A stretch of DNA of 64,000 bases from Mycolicibacterium grossiae (GCF_008329645.1 NZ_CP043474.1:1860001-1924000); one strand, 5' to 3'. Positions 29,356 to 38,447 are shown, counted from the first letter of the stretch. A program made the numbers and translations. The notes: a model not told the origin generated them from the sequence alone.

Positions 29356-31386
29356 TTAGCGCCGCGCGTGCAGCGCCGGCCACCAGATGCGCGGACCTAT
29401 CAGTGCCCACAGCGCCGGGATGATCACGGTGCGCACCAGGAACGTGTCCAGCAGGATGCCGAGGCCGACGATGATGCCGATCTGGGTCAGCACGATGAGG
29501 GGCAGCACGCCGAGCACGCAGAACACCGCCGCGAGAACGATGCCCGCGCTGGTGATCACCGCACCGGTCGCCGACACGGCGCGCACGATGCCCTCGCGGG
29601 TGCCGTGCTCCGGGGTTTCCTCGCGGGCGCGGGTGACCAGGAAGATCGTGTAGTCCACACCGAGGGCGACCAGGAAGAGGAACGCGAACAGCGGCGTGGT
29701 GGCGTCGAGCGCCGGAAAGCCGAACGCGTGCACGCTGACCCAGCTGCCGAGTCCGAGCGCCGCCAGCGCACTGAGCACCGTCACGCCGACGAGGATCAGC
29801 GGCGCGAAGGCCGCGCGCAGCAGGACGTAGAGCACCACCAGCACGACGAGCAGGATGGCAGGCACCACGACGCGCAGGTCCCGGTTCGCGGCCGCGCGGG
29901 CGTCGCGCGCCGACGCATCCGAGCCACCCACCAGCGCCCCGGGGTCGGCGGCGTGCACCGCCTCACGCAGGGCGTCGACGGTCCGGAACGCCGCGTCCGA
30001 GGCGGGCGGCGCGTCGAGTACCACCGACCACTGCGTCAGCCCAGATGGCGACCGGCCGGCCGGGGTGGCCGACACCACGCCGGGCGTCGACGTGATCGCC
30101 TGCCCCACGGCGTCATCCGCGGCGGAGGCGGCCACCACGCGGGTGGGGTCGGTCAGGCCGCTGGGGAAGTGCCGGGCCAGGGTCTCGTAGCCGGCGACCG
30201 ACTCGGCCCGCACCCGGAACTGCTCGGTCTGCGACAGCCCCACCGGCGTGCCGAGCAGACCGAGGGTGAGCCCGGCCAGCACGACGATCGCGACGCCCGC
30301 CACGACGGCGGGCCGGCCGGCGACCCACGACGCGACGCGGTGCCACGCCCCGGTGGTGGTGATCCGGCGGTCACCGGTCCGCGGGATGAACGGCCAGAAC
30401 AGCTTCGTGCCGCAGACCGACAGCGCGGGCGGCAGGACCAGCAGGACGAACGCCGCTGCGACCACCAGCCCGGCGGCCGCCTGCACCCCCAGGCTGCGGG
30501 TGCTGGGCGACGTCGCCAGCAGCAGTGTCAGCAGCGCGAGCACCACGGTGGCGTTGCTGGCGACGATCGCCGGCGCGGCCTGACGCAGCGCGGTGCGCAA
30601 CGCCGCCCGATGGTCGGCGATCGCGCCGAGTTCCTCGCGGTAGCGCGAGATGAGCAGCAGCGCGTAGTTGGTGCCCGCGCCGAACACCAGCACGCTGGTG
30701 ATGCCGGAGGTCGACCCGTCGGGGGTGGTGCCGACGGCGGTCGCCACCGCCGCGCCCAGCACCGAGCCCACCCGGTCGGCCAGGGCGATGACGAGCAGCG
30801 GCACCAGCCACAGCACCGGCGACCGGTAGGTGACGATGAGCAGCAGCGCGACGACCGCGGCGGTGACGGCGAGCAGCGTGACGTTGGCGCCGCTGAACGA
30901 GTTGGCGATGTCGGCGCCGAAGGCCGGCCCGCCGGTGAGCTGGGCACGCAGGTCGTCGGGCAGCCCATCGCCGGCTGCCGAGCGCAGCGCGGTCACGGCG
31001 TCGTCGAGGGCGAAGCCGGACAGCCCGCCGCGCAGTGGCACGGTCGCCACGACGGCCTGGCCGTCCCGGGAGACGGCGCTCGGCGGCGCGCCCGGTCCGA
31101 TCCCGGCCGCCTCGATCACCCGGGTGCGGGCGGCGTCGGCGGCCGCGAGGTCGGCCGGGGTCAGCGGCCGCTCGTCGGCGCGGGTCACCACCAGGATGGC
31201 CGGCACGGCGTCCCCGCCGGGAAACGCGGCGCGTGTGCCGTCCGCCCGGGCCGACTCGGAGGTCGACGGCACCGCCACCGGGGACTGCTCGGCGGCACTC
31301 GACGAGCCGATCAGGACGAGCGCCGCCACACCCGCCAGCACGACGAGCAGCGCCACGATGCGCGACGTTCGTTCGGTCACGACCAC
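29356..31386 (-). CDS. MmpL-like RND-family transporter
   Basis: The 676-residue membrane exporter has the two-fold RND layout: TM1, a periplasmic loop (about 40-165), five helices, a second TM and loop (about 360-510), and five helices. The proton-relay region in the second half keeps Asp (GVDYTIFLV), while the matching spot in the first half reads GAGTNYALLL with Asn. It resembles the ActII-3/YdfJ group rather than true MmpL lipid exporters. A GTG at 31380 is an alternative start. It is divergent from a MarR regulator, which probably controls it, and followed by a hydrolase gene. Confidence 0.9.
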   Translation of the reverse strand: MVVTERTSRIVALLVVLAGVAALVLIGSSSAAEQSPVAVPSTSESARADGTRAAFPGGDAVPAILVVTRADERPLTPADLAAADAARTRVIEAAGIGPGAPPSAVSRDGQAVVATVPLRGGLSGFALDDAVTALRSAAGDGLPDDLRAQLTGGPAFGADIANSFSGANVTLLAVTAAVVALLLIVTYRSPVLWLVPLLVIALADRVGSVLGAAVATAVGTTPDGSTSGITSVLVFGAGTNYALLLISRYREELGAIADHRAALRTALRQAAPAIVASNATVVLALLTLLLATSPSTRSLGVQAAAGLVVAAAFVLLVLPPALSVCGTKLFWPFIPRTGDRRITTTGAWHRVASWVAGRPAVVAGVAIVVLAGLTLGLLGTPVGLSQTEQFRVRAESVAGYETLARHFPSGLTDPTRVVAASAADDAVGQAITSTPGVVSATPAGRSPSGLTQWSVVLDAPPASDAAFRTVDALREAVHAADPGALVGGSDASARDARAAANRDLRVVVPAILLVVLVVLYVLLRAAFAPLILVGVTVLSALAALGLGSWVSVHAFGFPALDATTPLFAFLFLVALGVDYTIFLVTRAREETPEHGTREGIVRAVSATGAVITSAGIVLAAVFCVLGVLPLIVLTQIGIIVGLGILLDTFLVRTVIIPALWALIGPRIWWPALHARR

Positions 31387-31478
31387 GAATATTTCAGTTT
31401 TCTAAGCAATACGCAACCGCGCTCGGGCGGCAGCCGCCTATGCTGGGCCGGGTCCACTCCGGCGCATGGGAGGCCCCG

Positions 31479-31991
31479 ATGGTCGACGCAACGCCTCCCT
31501 CGTCCCGTGCGGAGCTCGAGGACCGGATCTACGCCGACCTGCGGGAGATGACCGCGGAATCGGACTGGGTGGCGCGCGCCTTCGCCGACCAGCACGACGT
31601 GTCGGCCAACGAGTTTCGGGCTCTGCTGTTCGTCATGGTCGCCGAGACCTCGGGACACCGCCTGACGGCCGGTGACCTGCGACGGCAGATGGGTCTGTCC
31701 GGCGCCGCCATCACCTACCTGGTGGAGCGGATGACCGAAACCGGCCACCTGCGCCGCGAGGTCGATCCGCGCGACCGGCGCCGGGTGATCCTGCGTTACG
31801 CCGACCACGGGCTCGAGGTGGCCCGCGGGTTCTTCTCGACGCTCGCCGCGCACAGCCACGACGCGCTGACCGAGTTGCCCGACGAGGACCTCGCGGCCGC
31901 CGACCGGGTATTCGGCGCGCTGGTCGGCGCCATGCGGCACTTCCGCTCGGAGCTGCCCTCGACGATCGGCGACGCCGTCGGTCCCGGGTGA
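31479..31991 (+). CDS. MarR-family transcriptional regulator
   Basis: Winged-helix regulator of 170 residues. The recognition region reads TAGDLRRQMGLSGAAITYLVERM, with the wing DPRDRRRVILRYADHG. The ATG at 31479 is chosen for GGGAGG six bases upstream. It is divergent from the MmpL-like exporter, separated by an AT-rich stretch (31388-31413) unusual for this region, which is a likely operator/promoter area. It is convergent with the CPA1 antiporter. Confidence 0.9.
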   Translation: MVDATPPSSRAELEDRIYADLREMTAESDWVARAFADQHDVSANEFRALLFVMVAETSGHRLTAGDLRRQMGLSGAAITYLVERMTETGHLRREVDPRDRRRVILRYADHGLEVARGFFSTLAAHSHDALTELPDEDLAAADRVFGALVGAMRHFRSELPSTIGDAVGPG

Positions 31992-31994
31992 GCG

Positions 31995-33587
31995 TCAGTC
32001 CCGGTTGAGGGTCGCCTCTTCCAGGTCCAGACCGCGCAGCATGGTGCGCAGCACCTCGTCGTCGATGGTCCCGGCATCGCGCTGGGCGATGAAGGACTGC
32101 CGTTCGGCCTGCAGCATCGCCAGCCGCAGCCGCCGGAATGCCGCCGCGGGGCTCTCCTGGCCGATCTCCTCGTCGCTGCGGCCCAGCTCCTCCCACGCCG
32201 CCTGGCTGCGCCGCTCGTTCCACGCGCGCAACGCCTTCGGCGTGTACTCGTGGATTGCGCCGGGTTTCGCCTTGGCCAGCAGTTCGTCGAGGCGGTCGGC
32301 GGCCGCCTGCGTCGCCTTGGTCTGCGCTGCGGCCGCGGCGACGGCGTCGCGGTGCAGGTCGTCGCCCGGCACGTCGAGGACCCGGATGAGCCACGGCAGC
32401 GTCAGGCCGTGCAGCAGCAGCGTGCCGACCACCACCACGAAGGTGAGGAACACCAGCTGCGGTCTGCCGGGGAACTCCGCGCCGTCCAGCGTCGTCAACG
32501 GCACCGCGAACGCCGCCGCCAGCGACACCACGCCGCGCATCCCGGCCCACGCCACGATGAACACCTGTGCCGGCGAGGGCCGCGGCTCACGGGTGCGGAT
32601 GCCGCGCGACATCGCGCGCGGCAGATAGGTGAAGGCGTACATCCACGCGATGCGCACCGCGATCACGGTGGCCAGCACCGCCACCGACGCCGTCGCCAGC
32701 GTCGCCGCGGAGATGCCGGCCAGCTCGCCGACCACCGTCGGAAGCTGCAGCCCGATCAGCAGGAACGCGAAAGATTCGAGCACCAGCTGAATGGCCCGCC
32801 ACACCGCCTGGTCCTGCAGCCGGGTGGCGTACGACGCCCGCGTCGAGCGCTGCCCGAGGATCAGTGCGGCCACCACGACCGCGATCACGCCCGAGCCGTG
32901 GATCTGCTCGGCGAGGAAGTACACGAAGAACGGCGCCACCAGTCCGATGGCGCTCTCCACCAGCGGGTCGCCGAGCCAGAACCGGACGTGGTCGATCAGC
33001 CAGCCGAGCGCGCCGCCCACCAGCACCCCGCCCGCCGCGGCCAGCGCGAAGGTCCCCAGTCCACTCGTCCACGTCGCGGCGGTGCCGATCGCCGCGGCGA
33101 GCGCCACCTTATAGGCCGTCAGCGCGGTGGCGTCGTTGAGCAGGCTCTCCCCGCCCAGCAGCGTCATGACCCGCCGCGGCAGGCCGAGCCGGCGACCGAT
33201 CGCCGTGGCGGACACGGCGTCCGGCGGCGCCACGATGGCCCCGAGCGTCAGCGCCGCGGCGACGGTCAGCTCCGGCACGGTGTGGAACGCCACGACGCCG
33301 ACGGCGAACGTCGTCGCCAGCGGCAACCCCACGGCCAGCAGGCCGATCGGGCGGACGTTCTTGCGCAGCGCGACGTAGCTGCTCTCCAGCCCCGCCGACC
33401 ACAGCAGCGGCGGCAGGATGACGAACAGCACCAGTTCGGGCTCGAGTTCGATGGCGCCGATCCCGGGGATCAGGCCGGCCGCCAGTCCCGCCACCACCAG
33501 CGCGAGCGGCGCGGAGACGTCGTAGCGGCGGGCGATCGCGGCCAGCAGCACCGAGGCCACCAGGACCGCGAGGAGTGCGGGACCCAT
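31995..33587 (-). CDS. CPA1-family Na+/H+ antiporter
   Basis: The 530 residues have twelve or so membrane helices in residues 1-395 and a charged cytoplasmic tail of about 135 residues. Ion-site motifs are GAIVAPPDAVSA and ESLLNDATALTAYK, with the conserved Asn-Asp pair. It would exchange cytoplasmic Na+ or K+ for protons. It is divergent from a UBP-type zinc-finger gene only 33 bases away, a pairing worth noting. A Rv2287-type protein is the closest remembered relative. Confidence 0.9.
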   Translation of the reverse strand: MGPALLAVLVASVLLAAIARRYDVSAPLALVVAGLAAGLIPGIGAIELEPELVLFVILPPLLWSAGLESSYVALRKNVRPIGLLAVGLPLATTFAVGVVAFHTVPELTVAAALTLGAIVAPPDAVSATAIGRRLGLPRRVMTLLGGESLLNDATALTAYKVALAAAIGTAATWTSGLGTFALAAAGGVLVGGALGWLIDHVRFWLGDPLVESAIGLVAPFFVYFLAEQIHGSGVIAVVVAALILGQRSTRASYATRLQDQAVWRAIQLVLESFAFLLIGLQLPTVVGELAGISAATLATASVAVLATVIAVRIAWMYAFTYLPRAMSRGIRTREPRPSPAQVFIVAWAGMRGVVSLAAAFAVPLTTLDGAEFPGRPQLVFLTFVVVVGTLLLHGLTLPWLIRVLDVPGDDLHRDAVAAAAAQTKATQAAADRLDELLAKAKPGAIHEYTPKALRAWNERRSQAAWEELGRSDEEIGQESPAAAFRRLRLAMLQAERQSFIAQRDAGTIDDEVLRTMLRGLDLEEATLNRD

Positions 33588-33607
33588 GTCGTCTACCTCC
33601 CTCGTCC

Positions 33608-33613
33608 TATCCT
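33608..33613 (+). promoter_or_regulatory. -10 hexamer for leaderless UBP zinc-finger gene
   Basis: TATCCT, seven bases before the ATG at 33621, inside the 33-base gap between the divergent antiporter and zinc-finger genes. Confidence 0.55.
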
Positions 33614-33620
33614 GATCAGC

Positions 33621-33962
33621 ATGCGGAGGAGAACGCGCCGGCGCGAGACGGAGTCCGCGCCGCCCTCGTCCTGCGACCACCTGGCCGAGCTGGCGACACG
33701 GGCCGACCCGGAACCGCAGACCCCCGGCCGGTGCCAGGGATGCCGCGAACTCGGCGAGACTACCTGGGCGCACCTGCGGATGTGCCTCACGTGCGGCCAC
33801 GTCGGGTGCTGCGACTCGAGCCCGCACCGGCACGCCACCGCCCACTTCCACGAGTCGGGCCACCCGGTGATGCGGTCGGTGGAGCCCGGCGAGAGCTGGC
33901 GGTGGTGCTACGTCGACGTGCTGGTGGACACCACCAGCACGGGAGATGCCCCGCAACCGTGA
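33621..33962 (+). CDS. UBP-type zinc-finger protein
   Basis: The 113-residue protein has a basic N-terminus and a ZnF-UBP domain: Cys18/His20, Cys38-x2-Cys41, Cys55-x2-Cys58, Cys63 and His residues in PHRHATAHFHESGH. In eukaryotes this fold binds free ubiquitin C-termini. In bacteria lacking ubiquitin its role is not known. It stands alone here, although in some genomes it occurs beside or fused to cation/proton antiporters, and the neighbour is a CPA1 antiporter. Confidence 0.88.
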   Translation: MRRRTRRRETESAPPSSCDHLAELATRADPEPQTPGRCQGCRELGETTWAHLRMCLTCGHVGCCDSSPHRHATAHFHESGHPVMRSVEPGESWRWCYVDVLVDTTSTGDAPQP

Positions 33963-33983
33963 GGTCTGGCAGGGTGGCAGGCG

Positions 33984-35072
33984 ATGACTGACACGACCGG
34001 GGGAGCGACCGCGGCGGCGCCGTCCACCGTGCTGCTGATCGGTGCCGCCGGGCCGGGGTCGGACCTGTGGCTCGCGTTCGAGCGGCTCGGCGCCGAGGTG
34101 AGTTCCGCCGACCCCGCCGGCGGCGCCGAGGCCATCACGGCCCGCATCGCCACCGAGCGGCCCTCGTTGGTGGTCGCCGAGTCGGCCGACGTGCCCGCCG
34201 AGGTCCTCATCACCGCGGCCGAGACCGACGGGGTGGAGGTGTTCCCGACGCCGCGCAGCGCGCGACTGTCGGTGGACCGCGAGGGCCTGCGCAAGCTGGC
34301 CGCCGACGAGCTGGGGTTGCCGACGGTGCCGTTCTGGTTCGCCGGATCGGCCGCCGAGTTGGACGCCGTCGCCGAGCATGCGGGGTTCCCGCTGCTCGTC
34401 TCGCCGGTCGTGGGCGACACCGCCGAGGGCCGGTCCATCCTCACCCGCCGCGAGGACGTGCCTGCGGCGTGGCAGCGGGCCACGGCGGGGACCGGCCGGG
34501 TGATCGCCGAGACCGTCGTCGAGATCGACGACGAGGTCACGCTGCTGACGGCACGCTCGATCGGGCCGGCGGGCCCCGCCGTGGCGTTCTGCGAGCCGAT
34601 CGGCCACCGCCGCACGGCCGACGGCCCGCTGGAGACCTGGCAGCCGCACCAGATGTCGCCCGCAGCACTGGATGCGGCGCGCTCGATCGCGGCGCGAATC
34701 GTGAACTCGCTCGGCGGACGGGGGGTGTTCGGGGTCGACCTGCTGGTGCGTGGTGACGAGGTGTACTTCTCGCACGTCCGGCCGCGCCCGGAGGAGGTGG
34801 GCCTGCTGACGTTGCGCTCGCAGCGGCTGTCCCAGTTCGAACTGCACGCCCGCGCCATCCTCGGCGTCGCGCTCGACACGATCATGATCTCGCCGGCCGC
34901 GGCCGAGGTGCTCGACGCCCGCCCCGCAGGCCCACGCGGCGAGGCGTTCGCGGTGCCCGAGAGCGACGTGCGCGTCCTCGACGGCACGACCCTGGCGGTG
35001 GCGACGGCGCCGGACGTGGTCCGCGCCCGTGACCGCGCGCACCGCGTCTCCGCCGCCCTGCGGGCGCCGTGA
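33984..35072 (+). CDS. degenerate PurT-like ATP-grasp protein
   Basis: The 362 residues align with formate-dependent GAR transformylase PurT (about 390-420 residues) in the blocks LSVDREGLRKLAADELGLP, EVTLLTARSIG, AFCEPIGHR and GVFGVDLLVRGDEVYFSHV. Key positions differ: the ATP-binding KPVMSSSGKGQ segment of true PurT is SPVVGDTAEGRS here, the Mg ligand Glu267 (E. coli number) is Asp, and Glu279 is His. It probably cannot do the PurT reaction and may be a regulatory or repurposed paralogue. It occupies the purT (Rv0389) place before the rhodanese gene and overlaps the next gene by GTGA. Confidence 0.78.
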   Translation: MTDTTGGATAAAPSTVLLIGAAGPGSDLWLAFERLGAEVSSADPAGGAEAITARIATERPSLVVAESADVPAEVLITAAETDGVEVFPTPRSARLSVDREGLRKLAADELGLPTVPFWFAGSAAELDAVAEHAGFPLLVSPVVGDTAEGRSILTRREDVPAAWQRATAGTGRVIAETVVEIDDEVTLLTARSIGPAGPAVAFCEPIGHRRTADGPLETWQPHQMSPAALDAARSIAARIVNSLGGRGVFGVDLLVRGDEVYFSHVRPRPEEVGLLTLRSQRLSQFELHARAILGVALDTIMISPAAAEVLDARPAGPRGEAFAVPESDVRVLDGTTLAVATAPDVVRARDRAHRVSAALRAP

Positions 35073-35512
35073 GCGACCCGGACCCGGACCCGGACCGGCC
35101 GACCATCGCGCCGTTCCTCGGCGCGCTGGCGATCATCGTGCTCGTCGTGATCGGAATCGTGGTCTTCCATGCGCTCGGCGACGACGGACCGACGCCCGAG
35201 CAGGACGTCAACCGCGCCGCCGTCGCGCAGAACGACGCGCTGCAGCGCGCGAACTACGCCGACTTCGTGACGTTCACCTGCGCGGCCGAGCGCGGTACCG
35301 AAGCCGACGTGCTTGCCCGACAACGGGATTCGGTGGCCAAGAAGGGCGAGCGCTACGTCGACGGCTTCGCCGACGTACGCATCGACGGCGACCGCGCGAC
35401 GGCGGCGGTGACCTACCACTTCGACGAGGCGCCCGACGATTCCGTGCGGGTCGACATGACGTTCGTCCGGGAGGGCGGCGCCTGGAAGGTGTGTTCACCC
35501 GGTCCCAGCTAG
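35069..35512 (+). CDS. membrane-anchored protein with NTF2-like domain
   Basis: The 147 residues have a short Asp/Pro N-terminus, one membrane helix (about 15-36) and an extracytoplasmic domain of about 105 residues with two Cys ending EGGAWKVCSPG. The plan and the ending resemble the Rv0361-like protein at 20485-21201, so the two are likely paralogues. The GTG start overlaps the PurT-like stop. Function unknown. Confidence 0.8.
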   Translation: MSDPDPDPDRPTIAPFLGALAIIVLVVIGIVVFHALGDDGPTPEQDVNRAAVAQNDALQRANYADFVTFTCAAERGTEADVLARQRDSVAKKGERYVDGFADVRIDGDRATAAVTYHFDEAPDDSVRVDMTFVREGGAWKVCSPGPS

Positions 35513-35531
35513 GTGTGACAGACTCGCGCAC

Positions 35532-35945
35532 GTGAGCTACGCGGGAGACATCACGCCCGAAGAGGCGTGGAAGCTGCTGTCGGACAATCCCGACGCCGTG
35601 CTCGTCGACTGTCGCACGGAGGCCGAATGGCGCTTCGTCGGGGTCCCCGACACGTCCTCGCTCCGGCGCGACGTCGTGTACGTCGAGTGGAACCGCACCG
35701 ACGGCAGCCACAACGACGGCTTCGTCGACGACCTGGTGGCCTCCGGCGTCACGCCCGGCGAGCGTCCCGTCGTGTTCCTCTGCCGCTCCGGAAACCGGTC
35801 GATCGGCGCGGCCGAGGCCGCCACCGAGGCCGGAATCGTCCCGTCGTTCAACGTGCTCGACGGCTTCGAGGGCAACCTGGACGCCGACGGGCACCGCGGC
35901 ACCACCGGCTGGAAGGCCGTCGGCCTGCCGTGGCGGCAGTCATGA
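35532..35945 (+). CDS. rhodanese-like sulfurtransferase (Rv0390 homologue)
   Basis: Single-domain rhodanese of 137 residues with persulfide-forming Cys84 in the loop FLCRSGNRS and the family start ITPEEAWKLL. It would carry sulfane sulfur. It is followed by metZ in a four-base overlap (ATGA), as Rv0390 is by metZ in M. tuberculosis, so a link to methionine sulfur supply is plausible. GTG start. Confidence 0.92.
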   Translation: MSYAGDITPEEAWKLLSDNPDAVLVDCRTEAEWRFVGVPDTSSLRRDVVYVEWNRTDGSHNDGFVDDLVASGVTPGERPVVFLCRSGNRSIGAAEAATEAGIVPSFNVLDGFEGNLDADGHRGTTGWKAVGLPWRQS

Positions 35946-37165
35946 GCGAGCCCCAGCAGCCCGACGTGCCGTCGGTCCGGATCCCCGCACCGCTGCCCGA
36001 CGGCGTCAGCCAGGCCACCATCGGGGTGCGCGGCGGACTCCTGCGGTCCGGCTTCGAGGAGACCGCCGAGGCGCTGTACCTCACGTCCGGATACGTCTAC
36101 TCCTCGGCCGCCGACGCCGAGAAGGCGTTCACCGGCGAGATCGACCGGTACGTCTACTCCCGCTACGGCAACCCGACGATCTCGATGTTCGAGGAGCGGC
36201 TGCGGCTGATGGAGGGCGCAGACGCGGCCTTCGCGACCGCCACCGGCATGGCCGCGGTGTTCACCGCGCTCGGCGCGCTGCTCGGTGCCGGCGACCGCCT
36301 GGTGGCGGCGCGCAGCCTGTTCGGGTCGTGCTTCGTGGTGTGCAACGAGATCCTGCCGCGCTGGGGCGTCGAGACGGTGTTCGTCGACGGCGACGACCTC
36401 GCGCAGTGGGAGGAGGCGCTCTCCGTTCCCACCCAGGCGGTGTTCTTCGAGACGCCGTCCAACCCGATGCAGTCGCTCGTCGACATCGCCGCGGTGTGCG
36501 AGCTGGCCCACGCCGCGGGCGCGAAGGTGGTGCTGGACAACGTCTTCGCGACGCCGCTGCTGCAGCAGGGCATCCCGCTGGGCGCGGACGTGGTCGTCTA
36601 CTCGGGCACCAAGCACATCGACGGCCAGGGCCGCGTCCTGGGCGGGGCCATTCTCGGCGAGAAGGACTTCATCGACGGCCCGGTGCAGAAGCTCATGCGC
36701 CACACCGGTCCGGCCATCAGCGCGTTCAACGCCTGGACGCTGCTGAAGGGTCTGGAGACGCTGGCCGTCCGGGTCGACTACTCGAACCGCTCGGCCCAGC
36801 GCGTGGCGGAGTTCCTGGAACGTCAGCGCGGGGTGGACTGGGTGAAGTACCCGTTCCTGCCGTCGCACCCGCAGTACGACCTCGCCACGCGGCAGATGTC
36901 GGGCGGCGGCACCGTCGTCACGTTCGCACTCGACGGCGGCAAGCAGCGCGCCTTCGAGGTGCTCGATCGGCTGCGGGTCGTGGACATCTCCAACAACCTC
37001 GGCGACGCCAAGAGTCTCATCACCCACCCGGCCACCACGACGCACCGCGCGATGGGCCCGGAGGGGCGCGCGGCGATCGGGCTCGGCGACGGGGTGGTGC
37101 GCATCTCGGTCGGCCTGGAGGGCACCGAGGACCTCCTCGCCGACCTCGACCAGGCGCTCGGCTGA
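35942..37165 (+). CDS. metZ: O-succinylhomoserine sulfhydrylase
   Basis: PLP-dependent enzyme making homocysteine from O-succinylhomoserine and sulfide. The 407 residues carry the Cys/Met metabolism fold with YSRYGNPT near the N-terminus, GMAAVFTAL and the PLP Lys224 in VYSGTKHIDGQGRV. The C-terminal half has ISNNLGDAKSLITHPATTTH, typical of the class. It overlaps the rhodanese stop and is followed without a gap by a small gene. Orthologue of Rv0391. Confidence 0.95.
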   Translation: MSEPQQPDVPSVRIPAPLPDGVSQATIGVRGGLLRSGFEETAEALYLTSGYVYSSAADAEKAFTGEIDRYVYSRYGNPTISMFEERLRLMEGADAAFATATGMAAVFTALGALLGAGDRLVAARSLFGSCFVVCNEILPRWGVETVFVDGDDLAQWEEALSVPTQAVFFETPSNPMQSLVDIAAVCELAHAAGAKVVLDNVFATPLLQQGIPLGADVVVYSGTKHIDGQGRVLGGAILGEKDFIDGPVQKLMRHTGPAISAFNAWTLLKGLETLAVRVDYSNRSAQRVAEFLERQRGVDWVKYPFLPSHPQYDLATRQMSGGGTVVTFALDGGKQRAFEVLDRLRVVDISNNLGDAKSLITHPATTTHRAMGPEGRAAIGLGDGVVRISVGLEGTEDLLADLDQALG

Positions 37166-37579
37166 GTGTCGAGGTCCAGCTCGGCGAAGAAGGCGCGCCG
37201 GCGCAAGCGGGTGGCCTCGCGCAACGCGCGCTGGGTGCCGTCGGACGTGCACGCCGACCTCAGCACGGTGGAGGCGCTCGACGCTCAGTTGACCGGCCGC
37301 GGTTGGGAATTCGACGAGGAGTACTCCACCGACGAGTTCGTCACGTGGTTCTACCCGCCGTCGGCCGCCGAGTTCGATGACGAGGAGACCGAGCCCGTCA
37401 CCCGGATCTGGGTCACCGACGTGCGGCGGCCCCAGGTGATCCTGGTCGGCTCCACGGCGTCCGACGCCGCGTACGGCCTCGACGCCGATGGCCTGGACGC
37501 CGACGATCCCGAGGCGGACCTCGCCGGAGCCCTCGCCGAGATCGAGGGCTACCGGGCGGGCGATCCGCGGCCGTTCTGA
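37166..37579 (+). CDS. conserved actinobacterial protein of unknown function
   Basis: The 137 residues have a very basic N-terminus (KKARRRKRVASRNARW) followed by an acidic remainder with WEFDEEYSTDEFVTWFYPPS. No membrane segment or known motif. It starts with GTG directly after the metZ stop codon, so it is translated with metZ. A nucleic-acid contact by the basic end is possible, but nothing else supports it. Confidence 0.75.
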   Translation: MSRSSSAKKARRRKRVASRNARWVPSDVHADLSTVEALDAQLTGRGWEFDEEYSTDEFVTWFYPPSAAEFDDEETEPVTRIWVTDVRRPQVILVGSTASDAAYGLDADGLDADDPEADLAGALAEIEGYRAGDPRPF

Positions 37580-37583
37580 GGCG

Positions 37584-38441
37584 TCAGCCGCTCTTCTCGA
37601 CGACGCCCTGGGCGGCGCGGGCGCGGTCCTCGTAGCTCTGCCGCGCGGTCTTGTCGAAGTCGAGGAACGCGCGGTCCAGGCCGAGCTTGCGGTTCATCCA
37701 GCGGCGTCCGCGCGGTCCGAGCATCGACGCGGCGGCGGCGGTGAAGCGCAGTGGCGGCGGCACCGAGACGTGGGTCTTCGGCTTGTCGAGCGTCTTGACG
37801 ATGGCGGCGGCGATCTGTTCGGGCTCAACGGGTTTCGAGCCGGGCGTCTCGGCGGTGCCGGAGATCAGCTGGGTGTTGGTGAACGGCGGCATGATGACCG
37901 AGACGTCGACGCCGTGGGGCGCCATCTCGTCGGCCAGCGCCGCGGACAGGCCCACCACCGCGAACTTCGCGCCGACGTAGACCACCTGGCCCGGCAGCGG
38001 GATCATCCCCGACAGCGACGCGATGTTGATGACGTGTCCGCGGCGGCGCTTGACCATCTCCGGCAGCACCAGCTGGCAGCCGGTCAGCACGCCGTAGAAG
38101 TTCACCTCGATCGACGAGCGGATCGACTGCTCGGACTCCTCGAGGAACGGGCCGATCGGCATCACGCCGGCGTTGTTGATCAGCACGTCGATGTGCCCGG
38201 CGCCGTCGGTGCGCGCCTTGTCCAGGAACGTCTCGAACGACTCGCGGTCGGTGACGTCGAGCGGATAGCCCGTGACCTGCCCGTAGCGTCCGAGGGCCGT
38301 CACGGCGGTCTCGAGCACCGCCACGTCCCGGTCACCGATGACCACGCGGGCACCGCGGGCCAGCAGCGCCTGCGCGGTGGCGTAGCCGATGCCGCGGGCG
38401 GCGCCGGTGATCGCGATGGTCCTACCCCTGATGTTGTCCAT
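37584..38441 (-). CDS. short-chain dehydrogenase/reductase
   Basis: SDR of 285 residues with TGAARGIG near the start, NNAGVMP, active-site Ser in NIASLSGM and the pair YVGAK. The C-terminal extension of about 60 residues (ending in a basic/hydrophobic helix) resembles mycobacterial membrane-associated SDRs. The ATG at 38441 has TAAAGT eight bases upstream and a strong dyad covering it, so it is probably regulated and leaderless. Substrate unknown. Confidence 0.88.
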   Translation of the reverse strand: MDNIRGRTIAITGAARGIGYATAQALLARGARVVIGDRDVAVLETAVTALGRYGQVTGYPLDVTDRESFETFLDKARTDGAGHIDVLINNAGVMPIGPFLEESEQSIRSSIEVNFYGVLTGCQLVLPEMVKRRRGHVINIASLSGMIPLPGQVVYVGAKFAVVGLSAALADEMAPHGVDVSVIMPPFTNTQLISGTAETPGSKPVEPEQIAAAIVKTLDKPKTHVSVPPPLRFTAAAASMLGPRGRRWMNRKLGLDRAFLDFDKTARQSYEDRARAAQGVVEKSG

Positions 38442-38447
38442 GCGGCG

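Noticed and set aside
31388..31413. Possible MarR operator in the AT-rich gap before the exporter
   Set aside because: Only an imperfect repeat (ATTTCAG versus ATTGCTTAG) could be aligned; not strong enough to list as a site.
29368..31551. Plus-strand open frame opposite the MmpL-like exporter
   Set aside because: Antisense shadow with Arg/Gly/Gln-rich sequence; the minus strand encodes a well-formed RND transporter.
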